The translations under genes and the position numbers were made by a program. Shown here in pieces: positions 51,759-60,386 of a stretch of DNA of 64,000 nucleotides. The DNA comes from Aquimarina sp. AU58 (GTDB taxonomy: Bacteria > Bacteroidota > Bacteroidia > Flavobacteriales > Flavobacteriaceae), in the NCBI RefSeq assembly GCF_900312745.1, contig NZ_OMPD01000014.1, positions 3,162,001-3,226,000 of the forward strand. The letters are read 5' to 3'. Position 1 is the stretch's first letter. Each line of letters starts with the position of its first letter. Under the pieces are notes generated by a model. The model was not told the origin of the DNA. It did no database searches and saw nothing but the letters and a program-made list of their open reading frames with translations.

Positions 51759-53102
51759 ATGTATATCAAAACGAACACGCTTTATTTTTTATGGGGAGTA
51801 CTCATATGTTTCTTTTCATTTCATGTTTCTGCCCAAGAGGTTTTAGAAATCAAATATGACGATAACAAAAGATCTTTATCCAAAATATCTACTAAGGATT
51901 TACATCCAGATGAAACCTATTTTATAAACATAACTGGGATAAATACCGCTTATATGGATATAACCATAAATGCAACACCGAAAGAACTGGTATCTCCTAT
52001 CCCAGAGCCGTTAAAAGCTATATTACCGGATATTACAGAGGGGTTTAGCATAAAATCAATTATGAATAACCTTACAGTAAAAGAAAACGATTCTATTGCC
52101 GACACCTCTAAAAAAGAAAATTTTTATAAAAAAATTAGAGATGAAACTGAAAAACAAAAAAAGCGATTGAATACATTACGGATAAATACTTCATTACTCT
52201 ACGATTTAATACAAAAATATCCTTCAAATTCGGCTCTGATAAGGAATAAAATTACTATTATTCTTAATAATTGGAAATCAAGCGATACTCCTCTGATTCT
52301 TTTCCAAGATCAATTACTATTAAAAGAAAATATCCTATCTGCTATTTATTATATAAAATCGGCTAATACCTTTTTCTCTAATTATCTTGCTGAAGCTAAA
52401 AGCGCAGGGGTTATACTTGATAATAATTTTTTGAATTATAAATCACAAATAGAAACAATTGCTAGTCAGTATAATACAGAAGAGTTCCTTCGTTATTGGA
52501 AATTGATTGTTAAAGCCAATAGCTATACAAATCATAAAAAATCAAATCAATCTTATACTCCTGATAAGGATGTGCTAGAGGCCAAAGTAACTATAGTGAA
52601 CTGGTTTACTAAAGATACCCTGGTTCAAAAAACTTTGGACTTTTATAACAAAGGAAACAAATTAAAACTTGGATTTTCTTCAGGGTTTATTTTTAATAAT
52701 ATCATTGAGGATACATACTTTTTAAAGGCACGTGATACTATATCTAATTCTATAATTAGAGAGAATCAAGACAATGCAGATATTACTATTGGTGCTTTAG
52801 CACATCTACATTATCAGTTCTCGAGTTTCACCAGTGCCGGGATAAGCTTAGGATTGGGAATATCCCCTCTTGATGGAGAAACACGATATCTCATGGGAGG
52901 TAGTATTTTATTAGGAAAGAAAAAACAAGTTGTAATTAGTGCTGGAGCAGCTATGTCAAGAATTAGTGTTCTGTCTGGAGCTGTATCTGAAGATGATCAG
53001 GGACTATATATACCCATAGGGCAAGAAATCCCAACTTTCAAAAAAACACAATGGGGATATTTTATTGGCCTTACCTACAATATTCTCAGGGAAAAGAAAT
53101 AA
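51759..53102 (+). CDS. Secreted protein with N-terminal helical region and C-terminal beta-barrel-like part
   Basis: Signal peptide (ending HVSAQ) and a helical middle (~100-290, IRDETEKQKKRLNTLRINTS). From about residue 300 the sequence has the alternating Gly/aromatic beta-strand pattern of an outer-membrane barrel (KLGFSSGFIFNNIIEDTYF, AGISLGLGISPLDGETRYLM, VVISAGAAMSRISVLSGAVS) and ends YFIGLTYNILREKK. It is not recognised. A TAnnTTTG box, TACTTTTG at 51728-51735, lies 23 bases before the ATG, and a terminator follows, so it is a separate unit from the operon before it. Confidence 0.72.
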   Translation: MYIKTNTLYFLWGVLICFFSFHVSAQEVLEIKYDDNKRSLSKISTKDLHPDETYFINITGINTAYMDITINATPKELVSPIPEPLKAILPDITEGFSIKSIMNNLTVKENDSIADTSKKENFYKKIRDETEKQKKRLNTLRINTSLLYDLIQKYPSNSALIRNKITIILNNWKSSDTPLILFQDQLLLKENILSAIYYIKSANTFFSNYLAEAKSAGVILDNNFLNYKSQIETIASQYNTEEFLRYWKLIVKANSYTNHKKSNQSYTPDKDVLEAKVTIVNWFTKDTLVQKTLDFYNKGNKLKLGFSSGFIFNNIIEDTYFLKARDTISNSIIRENQDNADITIGALAHLHYQFSSFTSAGISLGLGISPLDGETRYLMGGSILLGKKKQVVISAGAAMSRISVLSGAVSEDDQGLYIPIGQEIPTFKKTQWGYFIGLTYNILREKK

Positions 53103-53114
53103 TGAATACAAAAA

Positions 53115-53150
53115 ACACTCCCGATAGCTGCGTCCAACTATCGGGAGTGT
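53115..53150 (+). terminator. Rho-independent terminator
   Basis: ACACTCCCGATAG (53115-53127) pairs with CTATCGGGAGTGT (53138-53150), followed by a pyrimidine-rich CTTCCTCTTT tail. Confidence 0.75.
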
Positions 53151-53190
53151 CTTCCTCTTTACATTGATGTGCAGAGGATGTATTTCAAAT

Positions 53191-53370
53191 TACCCTTCAC
53201 CACTTCGACAGTACTTCGAGTGTACTTCGACAAGCCTGTCCTGAGTTTACCGAAGGGCTCACCCTTCGACTACGCTCGGGGTTCGTGGAGTTCGTTGCTT
53301 TATTCGTTTCGAGGGCTGAGGTGTCATACTGAGCTTGTCGAAGTACACTCGAAGCCCGGTATTCTGTAGT
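53191..53370. repeat. TTCGA-type dispersed palindromes (family A), compound
   Basis: Several copies of the same words in direct and inverted orientation: CACCACTTCGACAGTACTTC, GACAAGCCTGTCCTGAGTTT, GGCTCACCCTTCGACTACGC and CTGAGCTTGTCGAAGTACAC. The pieces can fold on themselves. Confidence 0.75.
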
Positions 53371-53397
53371 AATCAAGGTTCGGTAAATATAGAGATA

Positions 53398-53577
53398 CTA
53401 ATGCCTAAACGAAGTAAGATGCAGTTTTACCTCTTTTAAGGTATCCTGAGTGATCATATACTCCTGTCCCATGAGGTTAATTTTGCACTCACCATCTATT
53501 TCGCAAATAGCCGAAATATGACTGGGATTGATATAATGAGTAATTCCCTGCTTATCTTTGATTTCCATAAATTCCAT
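53398..53577 (-). CDS. Small protein of unknown function, 59 residues
   Basis: MEFMEIKDKQGITHYINPSH, ISAICEIDGECKINLMGQEY, then MITQDTLKEVKLHLTSF. The frame is well formed, has no membrane segment and shows the alternating beta pattern of FlbD/SHOCT-like small proteins (YINPSHISAI then INLMGQEYMI), but I cannot name it. It sits alone between two family A repeat clusters. Confidence 0.65.
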   Translation of the reverse strand: MEFMEIKDKQGITHYINPSHISAICEIDGECKINLMGQEYMITQDTLKEVKLHLTSFRH

Positions 53578-53877
53578 AATCGATATTGTTTTTATTTATA
53601 TTCCTGATTTTTGATAAAAATACAATACACTTGGTTTCAGAATAATGATTCCTGTCATTTTTTGATAATAAAATGGTCTGGTTGTTTATCCCTTCGGCTA
53701 AGCTCAGGGTTCGGAAGAAGTCGTTCTTTCATTCAAATCGAGGACTGAGCCCTTCGACTAGGCTCAGGAAATACGATTCCGAGGACTGAGCGAAGCCGAA
53801 GTCCTAGGTTACTGGACAAATACTTCTAAGTCAATCAAAATTCCACTAAATTTGTACATCAACTACAAGTATTACTA
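53578..53877. other. Gap with family A palindromes
   Basis: Family A palindromes occupy 53690-53805. A TAAATTTG -7 box at 53847-53854 precedes the sterol-desaturase-like gene. Otherwise nothing is seen. Confidence 0.5.
53690..53805. repeat. TTCGA-type dispersed palindrome (family A)
   Basis: Begins CCCTTCGGCTAAGCTCAGGG and continues with GAGCCCTTCGACTAGGCTCA and GAGGACTGAGCGAAGCCGAA. The words GGCTAAGCTCAGG and GAGCCCTTCGACTAGG match the copies at 36852 and 35508. Confidence 0.7.
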
Positions 53878-54558
53878 TTGCAAACTATAGATCATCTTCA
53901 TAAACTGTATAATCCCTTCTATTTTTGGGGACTACTGTTTATCGCAAATATAGCGATGTTCTTATGCACCATCCTGATTAGCTACCTTTGGTCATCTTTT
54001 TATCGACATCAAAAGTTACCCATCGAAAAGAAAGACATTACCTTATCTATTGTAATTATGATGATTAATGTACTCGTTGCAATTCCCGGATATCTGCTCT
54101 TTATCAACTCCAACATTACGTTTACCAATACTAATCTTATACGGGATTTTATACTACTCTTTGTGGTTGTTGATTTTGTAATGTATATATTTCATTATGC
54201 CTCTCACTATGTTTGGCCATTTACGTTAGCACATGAAAAACATCATGAACACCATAGTTTTAATGAAATTAGCCTCTATGTGATGCATCCTCTTGAAGCT
54301 ATTCTTTTTGGTTGTATACTCACCCTGCTTCCATTTGTAATCTCTCTTAATTTCTATAGCTTTATTTTCTTTCTATTCTTTAATTGGTTGATCGGAGTAG
54401 TATCACATCTAAATACATCTTCGAATACCCGAGTTGTACTATTTGGTAATAATATTTTTCATAGAAATCATCACGAATACTCCAAATACAATTTTGGATT
54501 TTATACCGTGATCTGGGATAGGATTTTTGGCACGTATTATAGTGCAGATCGTAACTAA
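53878..54558 (+). CDS. Sterol desaturase / fatty acid hydroxylase superfamily membrane enzyme (short)
   Basis: Four to five hydrophobic helices and His clusters of the FA_hydroxylase superfamily: HYASHYVWPF, HEKHHEHHSF, HHEYSKYNFGFYTVI and the closing WDRIFGTYYS. It is shorter than the 2913 protein because its N-terminal part is reduced. The start is a TTG giving QTIDHLHKLYN: it lies 23 bases after a TAAATTTG -7 box (53847-53854), and the next ATG would remove the first membrane helix. Substrate unknown. Confidence 0.82.
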   Translation: MQTIDHLHKLYNPFYFWGLLFIANIAMFLCTILISYLWSSFYRHQKLPIEKKDITLSIVIMMINVLVAIPGYLLFINSNITFTNTNLIRDFILLFVVVDFVMYIFHYASHYVWPFTLAHEKHHEHHSFNEISLYVMHPLEAILFGCILTLLPFVISLNFYSFIFFLFFNWLIGVVSHLNTSSNTRVVLFGNNIFHRNHHEYSKYNFGFYTVIWDRIFGTYYSADRN

Positions 54559-54602
54559 TTTATCAATTTCTGTATTCTCGAGTAAGAAAAGAAAATGTAT
54601 GC

Positions 54603-55052
54603 TTATGCACTTTTCTCATTTTCAGAATCCATTTCTGTATTTTGAGCAAGTTGTTTTGCCCAGGAAATGGCATCACTAAGGTTATCAAAACTCTGGAAGC
54701 TATTCCTCATAAAGAGCTTTTCTATCAGAGAATTAAAAATTCCCCTCGAGGTATAACTTACCACCCCATACCCTCTAAGTTTATATCCATTTCTAAAAAA
54801 CTTAACCCAATCACTAGGTTTCACAGAATATAAATTCACACGATTAGATATATATACAATATCTTCTCCGTTATTATCATACAGATGAGCAAACTCTTCG
54901 GTAATGGGTTTGGCATGATCCTCCCAGGTAAATAGTACTCCTTCGTTAATCTCTGCAACTACAAAAGTATCAAACAGGTAATAATTACCGCTAGAAAAAT
55001 TAAATTCGTGTATCGCATCCTTGTAGAAAGGAGAATCCTTTATATATCCCAT
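54603..55052 (-). CDS. Conserved small protein, 149 residues
   Basis: No signal peptide or membrane helix. The N-terminal part alternates beta strands (FNFSSGNYYLFDTFVVAEIN) and the middle holds a SpoIIAA/STAS-like pattern (GIFNSLIEKLFMRN, AISWAKQLAQN). I cannot name the family. It is convergent with the desaturase-like gene with 44 bases between them and ends in an acidic tail (MDSENEKSA). Confidence 0.65.
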   Translation of the reverse strand: MGYIKDSPFYKDAIHEFNFSSGNYYLFDTFVVAEINEGVLFTWEDHAKPITEEFAHLYDNNGEDIVYISNRVNLYSVKPSDWVKFFRNGYKLRGYGVVSYTSRGIFNSLIEKLFMRNSFQSFDNLSDAISWAKQLAQNTEMDSENEKSA

Positions 55053-55349
55053 ACTATGTGTATATATTTTAAGCCCCTTTAAACGTCACATTATATAAGT
55101 TGTTGTGCCAGTTGTGTGTTTAGATACTCTTTTTGATAAAAATCCTTATCATTCTATGCGAAGGAAGGGCTCAACAGCCTTGCTGTGCTAAGCATTTCGA
55201 AATACGTATTGCTTCCAATTATTGAAATAACATACCCGTAGTAATTCTTTTTATAGTGTTCCCTAAATATACAACAGCCATAATATAATAATTAATCTGC
55301 AATCTGAAAAAACGAGCTGCATATTTACCCTTATTTATACTCATTATAA
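55053..55349. other. Intergenic region upstream of an HTH remnant
   Basis: No gene. A GCTGTG/CTTCG palindrome-like stretch (AGGGCTCAACAGCCTTGCTG at ~55167) may be a degenerate family A repeat. Confidence 0.3.
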
Positions 55350-55432
55350 TTATTTGTGTCTTCTAATATAAAACCAAAAAATAAACCCTACCGTTTCTGT
55401 ATAAACACAACTTTATATAGTACTACTGCTGG
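55350..55432 (-). pseudogene. 3' remnant of the HTH gene at 57000
   Basis: Read on the minus strand this segment gives SCVYTETVGFIFWFYIRRHK and a stop, against SYVYTEVVGFTFGFYSRR and a stop at the end of the intact gene. The + strand DNA matches 57001-57060 at most positions. The N-terminal helix-turn-helix part is missing. It lies 190 bases before the lipoprotein gene at 55626. Confidence 0.7.
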
Positions 55433-55625
55433 CCATCAAATGTTTAGTCTAAATATTTTCTTCAAAATACGGTACATTATTTACTTGTTAATTTATCATT
55501 ACAAATAGGTGAAATTTCCCTGTAAATTGAATTGGTTTCTTCACATATTCTTAAAACACAAATCGAATAGTATCAGACAGATAATTAGTTATTTAGTAGA
55601 AGCATTAACCAATAAATAATATAAA

Positions 55626-56132
55626 ATGAAATTACACTCAAAAATCTTATCAAGTCTATTAGTATTCCTTGTACTACTTACCTCTTGTGAAACTGATACA
55701 GAAGAACTAGAAATTGTTAAGACTAATCCATATTTAGAACTAGTGGGTACTGTAGAATATCGTCAGGCTACAGAACAGGAATTAAGTAAACTTGTTCCTG
55801 GTCAAGCTAAGGCTAATTGTACACTTCACGGAGATGAAGGATGTAGCGAGGATGCTTCATCAGAGTTCGAACGTTATGTAAAAGAATGTACTACGTATCC
55901 TCGTGTATGGCCACCAACAGGAGCTGTTTCTACACACTACAAAAGTATGATCTATTATGTTGATGGTGATGGAGATATCAATTTAGATCACTATCAAGAT
56001 GATCTACAGGCACACGTAGACCAATTAACCAGTTCTGCAGGAGCTGCTTTTATTAGTGCCGACATTGTATTTTGGACATGTAATGAAAGAGAAAGCAATT
56101 CTTGTGTAATAGCTTACACAGTATACAGATAG
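55626..56132 (+). CDS. Lipoprotein, paralogue of the one at 34844
   Basis: Lipobox LTSCET (Cys ~21), then a mature domain with the same blocks as the 34844 protein: CTLHGDEGCSEDASSEFERY, a Cys-containing KECTTYP, YYVDGDGDINLDHYQDD, and HVDQLTSSAGAAFISADIV. Conserved Cys and the DGDGDIN loop suggest a small disulphide- or calcium-stabilised secreted domain. No family name is known to me. It may take part in envelope or surface interactions. Confidence 0.78.
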   Translation: MKLHSKILSSLLVFLVLLTSCETDTEELEIVKTNPYLELVGTVEYRQATEQELSKLVPGQAKANCTLHGDEGCSEDASSEFERYVKECTTYPRVWPPTGAVSTHYKSMIYYVDGDGDINLDHYQDDLQAHVDQLTSSAGAAFISADIVFWTCNERESNSCVIAYTVYR

Positions 56133-56220
56133 AGAATTCATAGTATCGATGGTAAAGAAGCAGGCTTCTACGTGAAGTCTGCTTTTTATTTGTCCTATAG
56201 TCATGTCTCACTTTTGAACG

Positions 56221-56892
56221 CTACTTTTTCCAGTGTTTTAATACCTGATTGATATCTGATCGTACTTCTTTTCGGATTTCTTTTTTACGTTTCCCTTTAC
56301 CAAACTGATCGTCATAATTAGTTTCGGCATGTCGTATATGAGCTTCTACTGCAAGATCAATCATTTTATCATCAAACTCCTTAGCATTGGCTGTACGTCC
56401 TACTCTACCACTATATTTCTCGCATGCGTGTTTTGCTATATCAAACTCTCTTTTTGCTGGACAATTAGGATATCGTCTTCTGATAGCGATGGCGAAATTA
56501 ATAATATATTCTCTGTCTTGTTGTTCTCGTACTATAGCTGCTTTTCTATTTTTTTCTGCACGAATATCCTGATCTTTCTGACATTCTATTTTTGCTTTCT
56601 CTATTGCGATTTCTTCGACCAATTGTCCTTGTCGCTCATAACGCTTTCGACGCTGGTTCCATGCCCAAACTACTCCGCACAAGGTAGAATGTTTTTTAGA
56701 TCTACGGGTCATTGCAGCATCTCCTGGCGGTAACAATACATACCCACCAAACGGAGAACAACTAAAACAGGTTCCTTTGTGCTTTTCGCTTTCTGCGACA
56801 AATGATTTCCCTACAAGAATTCGTTTACCACATTGTATACATCGAAGTTTTTCTTTCTTCGTTAAAAATATATTCTGAGAGGTTGTAGCCAA
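56221..56892 (-). CDS. DUF2293-domain protein with N-terminal zinc finger
   Basis: The N-terminus holds a Cys4-type finger (CIQCGKRILV ... CFSCSP) at residues ~18-45. The rest contains the DUF2293 domain: EYIINFAIAIRRRYPNCPAK, EFDIAKHACEKYSGRVGRTA and LAVEAHIRHAETNYDDQ, and a basic C-terminus (KGKRKKEIRKEVRSD). The middle is a Glu/Arg-rich helix. DUF2293 proteins are probably nucleic-acid associated but uncharacterised. Confidence 0.85.
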   Translation of the reverse strand: MATTSQNIFLTKKEKLRCIQCGKRILVGKSFVAESEKHKGTCFSCSPFGGYVLLPPGDAAMTRRSKKHSTLCGVVWAWNQRRKRYERQGQLVEEIAIEKAKIECQKDQDIRAEKNRKAAIVREQQDREYIINFAIAIRRRYPNCPAKREFDIAKHACEKYSGRVGRTANAKEFDDKMIDLAVEAHIRHAETNYDDQFGKGKRKKEIRKEVRSDINQVLKHWKK

Positions 56893-56999
56893 ATATCAAT
56901 TGTTTTAAAAGAAGGCGAAAATACATTTTTTAGTATTGAATTCACCTCAAAACATCACGTATATTTACTCCTCCTTATGTATACTCATTATGATTATTT

Positions 57000-57239
57000 T
57001 CATCTTCTGCTATAAAATCCAAAAGTAAATCCAACTACTTCTGTATATACATAACTTTGAATAGTTGTGCCGTACTCGATCGGAGCATTTAATGCTCTCA
57101 TGAGTTTAATCATTCGATAAAGTTTAGTTTTTGAAATCCCTAATCGTTGTGCAAATTTTTCTGGTGATCCGGTGGCTTGTAAACGAATAAGCTGATCCAT
57201 TCGTTCTATGATTTTGATATGTTTGATCATACAATCCAT
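57000..57239 (-). CDS. Small HTH DNA-binding protein, 79 residues
   Basis: A winged-helix-like HTH with MDQLIRLQATGSPEKFAQRL, GISKTKLYRMIKLMRALNAP (recognition helix KTKLYRMIKLM) and a C-terminal beta hairpin IEYGTTIQSYVYTEVVGFTF. The first ATG was used; a second is three codons in. Small stand-alone HTH proteins like this are common in Bacteroidota accessory DNA. Its 3' end recurs as a remnant at 55350, which suggests duplication of a mobile or toxin-antitoxin-like unit. Confidence 0.7.
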   Translation of the reverse strand: MDCMIKHIKIIERMDQLIRLQATGSPEKFAQRLGISKTKLYRMIKLMRALNAPIEYGTTIQSYVYTEVVGFTFGFYSRR

Positions 57240-57430
57240 ATACGTTTCTCTTTATATGTTATACCTAATAACAATCCTTTCCCTTTCTGTAACAGTGAGA
57301 TTGTTATGCTAAACTATGTTGTCGTGATATGACTACTGACTCATGTCCTATATAAGCACAGTATTGAGAAAAAAGATTGATGAATTGTACTACTGTAGTG
57401 TGTTGAATTTTTCATGGTGAGTTGTTTTAA
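57240..57430. other. Gap before the long inverted repeat
   Basis: Nothing recognisable. The remainder of the gap to the GNAT gene at 57714 holds the long inverted repeat at 57431 and the direct repeats at 57552. Confidence 0.3.
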
Positions 57431-57505
57431 CCCGGATTATGCAGTAGAACTATTTTGAAGCAGTTTCAAGGCGTAATAGATTTTCTACTGCATAATCCGG
57501 GTTTA
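57431..57505. repeat. Long inverted repeat, 21-bp perfect arms
   Basis: AACCCGGATTATGCAGTAGA plus A (57431-57451) pairs perfectly with TTCTACTGCATAATCCGGGT plus T (57485-57505) around a 33-base spacer. It fits a MITE-like element or a strong hairpin. There is no gene inside. Confidence 0.75.
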
Positions 57506-57551
57506 AGTTATACTTAAAAATATCATATAGACGATATCAATAAAATCATAA

Positions 57552-57592
57552 ATGAGGGAACTCCCCTTTTTGATGAGGGAACTCATTTTTGG
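57552..57592 (+). promoter_or_regulatory. Direct repeat ATGAGGGAACTC, period 21 bp
   Basis: The 12-mer occurs at 57552-57563 and 57573-57584, each followed by a T-rich stretch and G. The 21-bp period is about two helical turns, as expected for an operator bound by a dimer. It lies 122 bases before the GNAT start codon. Confidence 0.4.
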
Positions 57593-57713
57593 TCTATATA
57601 TATTATATCATAAGTAACAAGAAATGCCTAATGTTAAGTTTTTGATTTGTAAGAAAAAAAGAAGCTCCTGTACTCAAAAAAATGGTACATTGGTAGCAAC
57701 ATATATTGTCAAC

Positions 57714-58157
57714 ATGGTAGAACACATAGTACTAAAACTGGCTACCGAAGCTGATCTCTCTGCAATGGTGCAGGTGGGAGATGCCTTGTTTGATTACCCC
57801 ATAAAAACAAATCGGGCCAAAGAATTTTTAAAGGATCCAAGACACCACATGGTACTAGCCTATGATGGTGCACAAATTGTAGGAATGGCTTCAGGATTTC
57901 ATTATGTTCACCCCGATAAAGATCCTGTATTCTTTATCGATGAAGTCTCTGTACTGGATGAATATCATAATAGAGGAATCGGACGCAAAGTCACCAGGTA
58001 TTTATGTGAATATGCAAAACAATTAGATTGTGAAGAAGCCTGGCTGGCAACAGAACATTCTAATATAGCTGCAAGAAAAGCCTATGCCGCTGCAGGAGGG
58101 ATAGAAGACAAAGATCCTATTGTTCTTATTAATTTTGAGCTAAAAAAAGATAAATAA
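57714..58157 (+). CDS. GNAT-family N-acetyltransferase
   Basis: Cytoplasmic acetyl-CoA-dependent acetyltransferase of 147 residues. Motif A is VSVLDEYHNRGIGRKVTRYL (the RGIGRK acetyl-CoA loop), motif B is EEAWLATEHSNIAARKAYAA, and the start MVEHIVLKLATEADLSAM fits the family opening. The ATG was chosen over an earlier in-frame start because the intervening 30 residues are Lys/Ser-rich and foreign to GNATs. Overall it resembles aminoglycoside 3-N-acetyltransferase-like GNATs but the substrate cannot be assigned. Confidence 0.85.
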   Translation: MVEHIVLKLATEADLSAMVQVGDALFDYPIKTNRAKEFLKDPRHHMVLAYDGAQIVGMASGFHYVHPDKDPVFFIDEVSVLDEYHNRGIGRKVTRYLCEYAKQLDCEEAWLATEHSNIAARKAYAAAGGIEDKDPIVLINFELKKDK

Positions 58158-58288
58158 CACTCCTTTTTACTCTAAGTCTTGTTTTAAGGAAATGTATGAT
58201 TATCATACCAACTACCTATACTATTTTTACTAACTTTATCCGAATCAAATAGAATCATCAATCAAACCACACAACAATCAAAATCATC

Positions 58289-60115
58289 ATGAAAAAACTC
58301 ATATTTCTTTTCCCTGTTCTTTCTTTTTTTATTTCTTGTTCTACTACTCCGGAAGCAGTCGTTGCACCAGATCATGTAAAGCTGGTAGAAACCAATCTTA
58401 GTCATCCGGTATATATCAAGGGGGATTCGACATGGACTATAGAAGAACGTATGAAACATTACGGGGTTCCGGGAGTAAGCATTGCTGTTATTAAAGATTA
58501 TAAGATCGATTGGATAAAGAGCTATGGTATCACAGACAAGGAAACTAAATCTCCTGTCACGGATCAAACGCTTTTTCAGGCCGGATCAATTAGTAAACCT
58601 GTAGCAGCATATGGGGCATTAACACTTGTAGAACAAGGTAAAATTGATCTCGACAAAGATGTAAATACCTATTTACAATCCTGGAAATTACCAGACAGTG
58701 AATTTACTAAAGAAAAGAAAGTTGCCCTTAAGCACCTTCTTAATCATTCTGGAGGATTAACCGTACATGGTTTTTTAGGATACAGTCCTGATTTGCCTGT
58801 ACCTACTCTTGTACAGGTATTAAATGGGGAATCTCCGGCTAATTCTGGAGCTATCTTTGTAGACAAAATCCCAGAAAAGAGTTTTCGGTACTCTGGAGGA
58901 GGATATACATTGATGCAACAAATGATGATCGATGTTGCTCAAAAGCCATTTCCGCAGCTTATGAATGAATTGGTATTGCAACCTTTACAAATGAGTAATA
59001 GTACATATGATCAACCTTTACAAAGTGAACAATTAAAAATGGCTGCAACCGGTTACCTGCCTGATGGTTCTATGACCAAAGGGAAACGACATACCTATCC
59101 AGAAATGGCTGCAGCAGGATTATGGACTACCGCAGAGGACCTGGCTAAATTTGCAGTTAATATACAACAGACATTAAAAGGAGAAAGCAAAGCTGCATTA
59201 TCCCAGGATATGACTACCAAAATGCTAACTCCGTTTGTAGAAGATTTTAGTGGATTGGGCATCTTTATAAACAAAATGGAAGACGAAATTTATTTTGGCC
59301 ACGGGGGTTGGGACGAAGGGTTCTCTAGTGAAATGATAGCGCATAAAGATAAAGGATATGGAGTAGTCGTATTAACCAACTCTAATCATCCTGATTTTAT
59401 TTCAGAATTGATTCGATCGGTAGCACTTTCCTATTCGTGGGATGGTTTTGTACCAACATATGAAAAAATAGAAATGGACGTTGCTCAGCTTGAGGAAATT
59501 AGTGGTCGATATAGTTTAGGGAATAACAACCTCATCAATGTATACCACACTAATAATCAGCTATTCAGAAAAGATCTGGGCGCAGAGCCGGTAGCTTTAT
59601 TTAAAGTATCTGATAGCACGTATATTAGTAGAGAAAACAACCAACCCATTCAGTTTACAACCGATACAGAAAGTGGGCAACTGAATATGTTACTCATACA
59701 TCCTATGAAAAAAACAGTGGAATCTACCCTCGTATTGATGAAAGAAGATGAAAAAATTCCTTTTGAATTCCTTGAAGAAGGTAATTTTGAAGAAGGCCTG
59801 ATAGCCTATCAGGAAATAATGAAAACCAATGCAGATGATCCTGCGGTTTCAGAAAATAATCTAAACCGATTAGGATATCGTTTTATGGGTGCCGAAAACT
59901 TAAAATTAGCACAAGATATATTTAAAGTTAATATGCTACTCTATCCAGAAAGTTTTAATGTATATGACAGTTATGCTGAAGCCTGTATGAAAATCGGAGA
60001 ACTGGATCTGGCCATTGAGAACTACAAAAAATCGTATAGCCTCAATGAGAAAAATACGAATGCCTTAAACATGATCAAGGAAATAGAGCAGAAAAAACAA
60101 AATCAAGTCGAATAA
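58289..60115 (+). CDS. Class-C beta-lactamase-like serine hydrolase lipoprotein with TPR tail
   Basis: Lipobox FISCST (Cys ~17) followed by a serine hydrolase domain (~48-375) of the beta-lactamase/DD-peptidase superfamily: SxxK with S100 in AGSISKPVAA, the Tyr of YSG at ~201 (FRYSGGGYTLM) and the HGGWDEGF motif. The C-terminus (~490-605) contains tetratricopeptide-like repeats (DLAIENYKKSYSLNEKNTNA). Such lipoprotein hydrolases often act as esterases or D-aminopeptidases rather than true beta-lactamases. It is monocistronic, followed by a family A repeat and a hairpin. Confidence 0.87.
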   Translation: MKKLIFLFPVLSFFISCSTTPEAVVAPDHVKLVETNLSHPVYIKGDSTWTIEERMKHYGVPGVSIAVIKDYKIDWIKSYGITDKETKSPVTDQTLFQAGSISKPVAAYGALTLVEQGKIDLDKDVNTYLQSWKLPDSEFTKEKKVALKHLLNHSGGLTVHGFLGYSPDLPVPTLVQVLNGESPANSGAIFVDKIPEKSFRYSGGGYTLMQQMMIDVAQKPFPQLMNELVLQPLQMSNSTYDQPLQSEQLKMAATGYLPDGSMTKGKRHTYPEMAAAGLWTTAEDLAKFAVNIQQTLKGESKAALSQDMTTKMLTPFVEDFSGLGIFINKMEDEIYFGHGGWDEGFSSEMIAHKDKGYGVVVLTNSNHPDFISELIRSVALSYSWDGFVPTYEKIEMDVAQLEEISGRYSLGNNNLINVYHTNNQLFRKDLGAEPVALFKVSDSTYISRENNQPIQFTTDTESGQLNMLLIHPMKKTVESTLVLMKEDEKIPFEFLEEGNFEEGLIAYQEIMKTNADDPAVSENNLNRLGYRFMGAENLKLAQDIFKVNMLLYPESFNVYDSYAEACMKIGELDLAIENYKKSYSLNEKNTNALNMIKEIEQKKQNQVE

Positions 60116-60189
60116 AGATTTTGATTATCTACCTATTACAACACTATTCTTGAACTAGTGATAGGTGCAATCAAAAACATGCCACACTA

Positions 60190-60272
60190 AGTTGTCACAC
60201 TGAGCTTGTTTACACTGAGCCCTTCGATAAACTCAGGACAGGCCTGTCGAAGTGTCGAAGCAGTGTCGAAAA
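60190..60272. repeat. TTCGA-type dispersed palindrome (family A)
   Basis: GTTGTCACACTGAGCTTGTT, GAGCCCTTCGATAAACTCAG and GACAGGCCTGTCGAAGTGTC repeat the words of the other family A copies in inverted order. Confidence 0.7.
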
Positions 60273-60278
60273 CTAACC

Positions 60279-60317
60279 GATTACCTCTGGGCATTGTAAC
60301 AATACCCAGAGGTAATC
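60279..60317. other. Hairpin without T-run
   Basis: GATTACCTCTGGG (60279-60291) pairs perfectly with CCCAGAGGTAATC (60305-60317) around a 13-base loop. No T-tract follows, so it is a stable RNA hairpin or a rho-dependent signal rather than an intrinsic terminator. Confidence 0.65.
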
Positions 60318-60386
60318 GTCCTATACATACACACCAATCCTAAATCATAAATACGCATGGGGTATAGTATAGAAAAGGATACTCAA

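Noticed and set aside
53169..53369. Plus-strand frame in the compound repeat after 53150
   Set aside because: Composed of family A palindrome words, with no coding character.
56329..56733. Plus-strand frame opposite the DUF2293 gene
   Set aside because: Antisense shadow of a confidently assigned gene. The Cys/Ser/Phe-rich translation is typical of antisense reading.
57624..57713. Upstream extension of the GNAT gene
   Set aside because: The 30 added residues are Lys/Ser-rich and unlike GNAT N-termini. The ATG at 57714 fits the family.
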